From contig NZ_JAHWCI010000009.1 of NCBI RefSeq assembly GCF_019550915.1, positions 186,001 to 250,000 of the forward strand: 64,000 nucleotides of DNA, in the 5' to 3' direction. Source of the stretch: Mumia sp. zg.B17 (GTDB taxonomy: Bacteria > Actinomycetota > Actinomycetes > Propionibacteriales > Nocardioidaceae). Below the pieces are notes generated by a model. That model searched no databases and had not been told where the DNA came from. It saw only the letters and a list, made by a program, of their open reading frames with translations. A program made the position numbers and the translations under genes. Shown here piece after piece: positions 60,112 to 64,000 of this stretch (the stretch's first letter is position 1; each line of letters opens with the position of its first letter).

Positions 60112-62145
60112 TCAGAGGCGGGCGGCCAGCTCCGTCGCCTGGCGGATGGCGCGCTTGGCGTCCAGCTCGGCGGCCACGTCGGCGCCACCGATCACGTGCA
60201 CGCTCACGCCGGCCTCGCGCAGCGGCTCGGCGAGGTCGGCGACCGACTCCTGTCCTGCGCACACCACGACGGTGTCGACCGCCAGGACCTGCTCGGCGCC
60301 GTCCTGGTCGAGGATGTGGAGCCCCGCGTCGTCGACGAACTCGTACGTGACGCCGCCGAGCATGTGGACGCCGGCGTCCTTGAGCGTGGCGCGGTGGACC
60401 CAGCCCGAGGTCTTGGCGAGGCCCTTGCCCAGCGGTGCGTCCTTGCGCTGGAGGAGCCACACCTCTCGCTTCGGCGGCGCCTTGACCTTGGTTGCGAGGC
60501 CCCCGCGCTCGAGCTCGGGGTCGGTCACGCCCCAGCGTGCCATCCACTCGTCGAGGTCCTCGTCCGGCTCGTGGAGGAGGAACTCGGCGACGTCGAAGCC
60601 GATCCCGCCCGCGCCGATGACGGCTACCCTCTCTCCAGCCTCGACGCGGCCCTCGATCACGTCGGGGTACGACGCCACGCTCGCGTGGTCCAGGCCCTTG
60701 ATCTCCGGCACCCGAGGGACGACGCCGGTCGCGACGACGACCTCGTCGTACGCCTGAAGGTCGGCGACGGTCGCCCGGGTCGAGAGCCGCACGTCGACGC
60801 CGGTGGTCTCGAGGCGCCGTGCGTAGTAGCGCAGCGTCTCGGCGAACTCCTCCTTGCCGGGGATCCGCTGTGCCAGCCGGAACTGGCCGCCCACCTGGTC
60901 GTCGGCCTCGTACAGGGTCACCTGGTGCCCGCGGTCGGCGATCTCCGTGGCTGCGGCGAGTCCCGCGGGGCCGGCGCCGACGACGGCGACCCGCTTGCGG
61001 CGCGGCTCAGGGACGGGGAGGAGGCGCAGCTCGGTCTCGTAGCCGGCGCGGGGGTTGACCAGGCAGGTCGCGCGCTGGTTCCTGAAGGTGTGGTCGAGGC
61101 AGCCCTGGTTGCAGGCGATGCAGGTGTTGATCTCGTCGGCGCGGCCGGCGGCCGCCTTGTTGACGAACGCGGCGTCGGCGAGCAGCGGGCGCGCCATCGA
61201 CACCATGTCGGCCTGGCCGTCGGCGAGGATCTTCTCGGCGATCTCCGGGGTGTTGATGCGGTTCGAGGCGATCACCGGGATCCCGACCTCGGGACGCAGC
61301 TTGCCGGTCACCCAGGCGAACGCGGCGCGTGGCACCGAGGTGACGATCGTGGGGACGCGGGCCTCGTGCCAGCCGATCCCGGTGTTGAGGATCGACGCGC
61401 CCGCCTCCTCGAGCTTGCGGGCCAGCTCGACGGTCTCCTCCCAGGTCTGCGCGTCGTCGACGAGGTCGAGCAGCGAGATCCGGTACTGGACGATGAACTG
61501 CTCCGCGGTGGCCTCACGGATGCGGCGGACCACCTCGACGGCGAAGCGCATCCGCTTCGCGGCGGTGCCACCCCAGGCGTCGGTGCGGTCGTTGGTGCGG
61601 GCCGCGAGGAACTGGTTGATGAGGTATCCCTCGGACCCCATGACCTCGACGCCGTCGTAGCCGGCGCGCTGGGCGAGCAGCGCGGCGCGCACGAAGTCGT
61701 GGATCGTCCGCTCGACCTCGCGGGTGCTCATCGCGCTCGGCTTGAACGGGGTGATCGGCGACTTCTTCGCCGAGACGCCCTTGGAGAAAGGGGAGTACCC
61801 GTACCGGCCGGCGTGCAGCACCTGCATGAGGATGCGGCTGTCGTGGGCGTGGACCGCCTCCGTGACCTCCCGGTGGCGGTCGGCCAGGCGACGGGATGCC
61901 ATGGTCGAGCCCATCGGGCTGAGCCAGCCACGCCAGCTCGGGGCGTACCCGCCGGTGACGAGGAGCGCGGTGCCACCCTCGGCCCGCTCGGCGAAGTACG
62001 CCGCGAGCTTGGAGATGTCGCTCGCCCGGTCCTCGAGCTTGGTGTGCATCGAGCCCATCATCACGCGGTTGCGCAGCGTGACCCCGCCGACCGTGATCGG
62101 GGAGAGGAGGTGCGGGTACGGGGTGGGGGCGGGCTGCTCAGCCAT
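60112..62145 (-). CDS. fadH: NADPH-dependent 2,4-dienoyl-CoA reductase
   Basis: A 677-residue three-cofactor enzyme for beta-oxidation of polyunsaturated fatty acids. Residues 10-340 form an Old-Yellow-Enzyme FMN barrel (RNRVMMGSMHTKLED, GYDGVEVMGSEGYLINQFL). The 4Fe-4S motif is TCIACNQGCLDHTF with a later Cys in ATCLVNP. The FAD/NADPH domain has VAVVGAGPAGLAAATEIADRG and VAVIGAGGIGFDVAEFL. The length matches E. coli FadH (672). It is divergent from a small membrane protein gene with few bases between. Confidence 0.93.
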   Translation of the reverse strand: MAEQPAPTPYPHLLSPITVGGVTLRNRVMMGSMHTKLEDRASDISKLAAYFAERAEGGTALLVTGGYAPSWRGWLSPMGSTMASRRLADRHREVTEAVHAHDSRILMQVLHAGRYGYSPFSKGVSAKKSPITPFKPSAMSTREVERTIHDFVRAALLAQRAGYDGVEVMGSEGYLINQFLAARTNDRTDAWGGTAAKRMRFAVEVVRRIREATAEQFIVQYRISLLDLVDDAQTWEETVELARKLEEAGASILNTGIGWHEARVPTIVTSVPRAAFAWVTGKLRPEVGIPVIASNRINTPEIAEKILADGQADMVSMARPLLADAAFVNKAAAGRADEINTCIACNQGCLDHTFRNQRATCLVNPRAGYETELRLLPVPEPRRKRVAVVGAGPAGLAAATEIADRGHQVTLYEADDQVGGQFRLAQRIPGKEEFAETLRYYARRLETTGVDVRLSTRATVADLQAYDEVVVATGVVPRVPEIKGLDHASVASYPDVIEGRVEAGERVAVIGAGGIGFDVAEFLLHEPDEDLDEWMARWGVTDPELERGGLATKVKAPPKREVWLLQRKDAPLGKGLAKTSGWVHRATLKDAGVHMLGGVTYEFVDDAGLHILDQDGAEQVLAVDTVVVCAGQESVADLAEPLREAGVSVHVIGGADVAAELDAKRAIRQATELAARL

Positions 62146-62171
62146 GGGATCCTCTGGTGTTCACTAGACGG

Positions 62172-62423
62172 GTGATCTCTCGTCGTGCTGCGTGGTTCCT
62201 GGTGCTGGCCGGGGTGTTCAACATCGTCATCTGGCCGCGGTTCGGGATGGCGGTGTGGGACGACGAGCGAGCGTGGGAGGGCGCCGTCGGGGACAGCACG
62301 CCGACCGGCTTCCTGTGGGTCCACGCGGTGCTGATCGTCGTGGCCGTCTCGATCGCGGTCGGCATCCTGTGGGTGGCGTTCACGGCGCTCCGGTCGAGGC
62401 GGAAGGCGCGCTCGGCTGTTTGA
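62172..62423 (+). CDS. SCO4848-type small membrane protein
   Basis: An 83-residue protein with two membrane helices (AAWFLVLAGVFNIVIWPRF and WVHAVLIVVAVSIAVGILWVAF). The pattern SRRAAWFL..WPRF..WVHAVL matches the SCO4848 family of actinobacteria, of unknown function. GTG 62172 gives the usual family start; GTG 62157 would add five residues. The end overlaps the convergent padR-like gene by 44 bp. Confidence 0.78.
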   Translation: MISRRAAWFLVLAGVFNIVIWPRFGMAVWDDERAWEGAVGDSTPTGFLWVHAVLIVVAVSIAVGILWVAFTALRSRRKARSAV

Positions 62424-62946
62424 GCAGCCGTTCGACCTCCTCGCACCAGTCGAGCCCGGCCTGCTCGAGCAGCAGACCTCCACGGAGCACGGCGTACTGC
62501 GCGCGCTGGCCGTCGTCGAGCGCATCGGCGTCGGAGAAGTTGCGAGCCTCGTCGGCGCGGTAGTACGCGAGCCGCTCGCGGTGGGTCTCCGCCCGGCGGC
62601 GTACGTCGGCGAGAACGGCGTCGCGGTCGCAGTACGGCAGCCCGCGGAGCTTGACCGCGAAGTCGCTCCGGGAGGCTTCTGACGGGCTCGGTGTGCGTGA
62701 CCACTCGAGCAGCGCGGCGTGCCCCGCGCCGGTGATGGCGTACACCTTCTTGTCCGGTCGGCCGTCCTGCGGAACCGGGTGCGACTCCACCAGCCCGTCA
62801 CCCTCCATCCGCCCCAGCACCTTGTAGATCTGCTGGTGGCTGGCCTTCCAGAAGTAGCCGATCGACTTGTCGAACCGGCGCGTCAGGTCGTAGCCGCACG
62901 CCGATCGTTCGGCGAGCGAGACGAGGATCGCGTGCTCCAGGGCCAT
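62380..62946 (-). CDS. PadR-family transcriptional regulator
   Basis: A 188-residue regulator. The winged helix is LEHAILVSLAERSACGYDLTRRFDKSIGYFWKASHQQIYKVLGRME, the PadR signature, followed by GDGLVESHPVPQDGRPDKKVYAITGAGH. The C-terminal half is a helical dimerisation part (AVLADVRRRAETHRERLAYY). A concentric palindrome lies 14 bases upstream of its start. Its likely targets are itself and the adjoining flavin monooxygenase or fadH; this is inferred from position. Confidence 0.9.
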   Translation of the reverse strand: MALEHAILVSLAERSACGYDLTRRFDKSIGYFWKASHQQIYKVLGRMEGDGLVESHPVPQDGRPDKKVYAITGAGHAALLEWSRTPSPSEASRSDFAVKLRGLPYCDRDAVLADVRRRAETHRERLAYYRADEARNFSDADALDDGQRAQYAVLRGGLLLEQAGLDWCEEVERLLKQPSAPSASTGAP

Positions 62947-62959
62947 GTGCCGAGTCTAT

Positions 62960-62990
62960 ATGCAACTCTTTGCAGTGCAAGCCGTTGCAT
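62960..62990. promoter_or_regulatory. Concentric palindrome, probable PadR operator
   Basis: ATGCAAC (62960-62966) and GTTGCAT (62984-62990) are outer arms, and TTGCA (62970-62974) and TGCAA (62976-62980) are inner arms. All share one centre at 62975. This 31-base site overlaps the end of the monooxygenase-type gap and the padR promoter. Confidence 0.8.
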
Positions 62991-62994
62991 CGGC

Positions 62995-64000
62995 TCAGGC
63001 GGCGGCTCGGTCGTCGAGGACCCGCACCGCCGACCGGGCGGCCACCCGCCCCGCGCGGTTGGCCCCGATCGTCGACGCCGAGGGCCCGTAGCCGACCAGC
63101 TGCACCCGGTGGTCGCGTGCCGCGGTCGTCGGGGTGTGCGCATCCTCACGGGCGACGAGACGCACTCCGCCGGTGTCCTCGCGCAGGTGCAACGGCGCCA
63201 GGTGGCTCAGCACGGCCCGGAAGCCCGTGGCCCACACGATGGCGTCCGCGTGCCGGGAGGTCCCGTCGGCCATCCGCACCCCCTCGGGCTCGATCCGCGT
63301 GAACATCGGGTGCCGCTCGTACGCCCCCATCGCCGCGGCGCGTGCCTCTTGAGGGCGCAGCAGCAGACCGGTCACACTCACGACGCTCTGCGGCGGGAGG
63401 CCCTGCCGTACGCGCTCCTCGACCAGCGCCACCGCCTCGCGGCCGGCGTCCGGGTCGAAGTCGCCGACGCGCCACACGGGCTCGCGACGCGTGACCCAGG
63501 TCGTCGACGCGGCGAGCGGGGCGATCTCGCCGAGGACCTGCACGGCGGAGGCGCCGCCGCCCACGACGACCACGTCCAGACCGGCGAGGTCCTCGGGTCC
63601 CTCGTAGCCGTGGGTGTGGAGCTGGCGGCCGCGGAACGACGACGCTCCTGGATAGCTCGGCCAGAACGGTCGCTCCCACGTACCCGTGGCGTTGATGACA
63701 GCCGGCGCGCGCCACACGCCGGCGTCCGTGCGGACGAGGAGGTCCCCGCCGCGGTTCCCGGGGTCGGCGTCCTCGACTGCGCTCACCCGCACCGGTCGGA
63801 CGACGGGGAGGCCGAAGCGCTCCTCGTAGGCGGCGTAGTACGCGGGAACGAAGTCACGGGCGGCCGCGTCGTCCACGGCCTCGGGCACATCGAGTCCCGG
63901 AAGGGTCGCGATCCCGTGGACGTCACCCATCGTCAGCGTGCGCCACCGGTGCTGCCACGCGCCCCCGGGAGCGGGGTTCGCATCGAGGACGACGAACGAG
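62995..64000 (-). CDS. FAD-dependent monooxygenase (flavin-containing / CzcO-like), C-terminal part
   Basis: At least 335 residues are encoded; the frame stays open to the right edge, so the N-terminus with the FAD motif is missing. Reading from the edge gives FVVLDANPAPGGAWQHRW and LTMGDVHGIATLPGLDVP, the standard segment after the FAD motif in these enzymes. The NADPH motif LDVVVVGGGASAVQVLGEIAP, WATGFRAVLSHL and the C-terminal VGYGPSASTIGANRAGR are present. An ATG at 63930 is internal, not the true start. It is possibly controlled by the PadR regulator next to it. Confidence 0.85.
   Translation of the reverse strand, partial: SFVVLDANPAPGGAWQHRWRTLTMGDVHGIATLPGLDVPEAVDDAAARDFVPAYYAAYEERFGLPVVRPVRVSAVEDADPGNRGGDLLVRTDAGVWRAPAVINATGTWERPFWPSYPGASSFRGRQLHTHGYEGPEDLAGLDVVVVGGGASAVQVLGEIAPLAASTTWVTRREPVWRVGDFDPDAGREAVALVEERVRQGLPPQSVVSVTGLLLRPQEARAAAMGAYERHPMFTRIEPEGVRMADGTSRHADAIVWATGFRAVLSHLAPLHLREDTGGVRLVAREDAHTPTTAARDHRVQLVGYGPSASTIGANRAGRVAARSAVRVLDDRAAA

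Noticed and set aside
1-64000. Prophage, transposon, genomic island, tRNA or rRNA genes
   Set aside because: I found no integrase, transposase, phage gene, tRNA-like cloverleaf or rRNA segment; composition looks even throughout by eye.

Overview
This is chromosomal DNA from a high-GC Gram-positive actinobacterium. The evidence is GC-rich coding sequence with long open shadow frames, frequent GTG starts and tight ATGA/GTGA overlaps. Families typical of Actinobacteria are also present: an HBHA-like protein, a GAP-family protein, a GPGG-motif small membrane protein, a SCO4848-type membrane protein, CsoR and ECF41 sigma. Nocardioidaceae or a relative is my best guess, not a demonstrated assignment. 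I see no prophage, IS element, CRISPR array, rRNA or tRNA.

Layout. 1-1457: the end of an HBHA-like gene, a GAP-family membrane protein and a probable broken gene. 1458-6369: a three-gene operon of a CPA1 Na+/H+ antiporter, a fused receiver / glutaredoxin-like / thioredoxin-reductase-like flavoprotein, and a cNMP-domain histidine kinase. 6551-24009: a complete L-rhamnose locus with a LacI regulator, a four-gene ABC importer, mutarotase, isomerase, a fused aldolase/dehydrogenase, rhamnulokinase, an FMN L-lactate dehydrogenase, a small HTH protein and a very large secreted alpha-L-rhamnosidase. 24171-28132: two SnoaL-tailed ECF sigma factors, one an ECF41 type joined to its epimerase, and a TetR pair. 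28136-36802: a DMT transporter, NhaA, a DsbA-like protein, a UBP zinc finger, PhzF, an amine-oxidase-like flavoprotein, AlkA, GluQ and VanZ. 36899-49455: mixed metabolism (succinate-semialdehyde-type ALDH, phytoene-desaturase-like and Rieske oxidoreductases, ABC exporter, DJ-1, dipeptidase, GlxA regulator). 49478-52252: a csoR-copZ-copA copper operon. 52799-54206: serA behind a ZTP riboswitch. 54210-64000: WYL and PadR regulators, small membrane proteins, L,D-transpeptidase, manA, aldo/keto reductase, FadH and a truncated flavin monooxygenase.

How genes work together. Rhamnosidase releases rhamnose outside the cell. The ABC system imports it, RhaM/RhaI/RhaB make rhamnulose-1-phosphate, and the fused aldolase/dehydrogenase yields DHAP and probably L-lactate, which LldD can oxidise to pyruvate. 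Matching LacI-type operators sit at both the importer promoter and the rhamnosidase promoter, so one regulator probably controls both ends.

The most interesting material is: (1) the antiporter / receiver-flavoprotein / kinase operon, whose flavoprotein lacks the redox cysteines of both its glutaredoxin-like and thioredoxin-reductase-like parts, with a second antiporter-redox-zinc-finger group at 29159-31519; (2) the large inverted repeats that fill every convergent gene gap longer than about 100 bp, two of which share a dispersed sequence; (3) the ZTP riboswitch on serA; and (4) several well-defined operators and two apparently leaderless genes.
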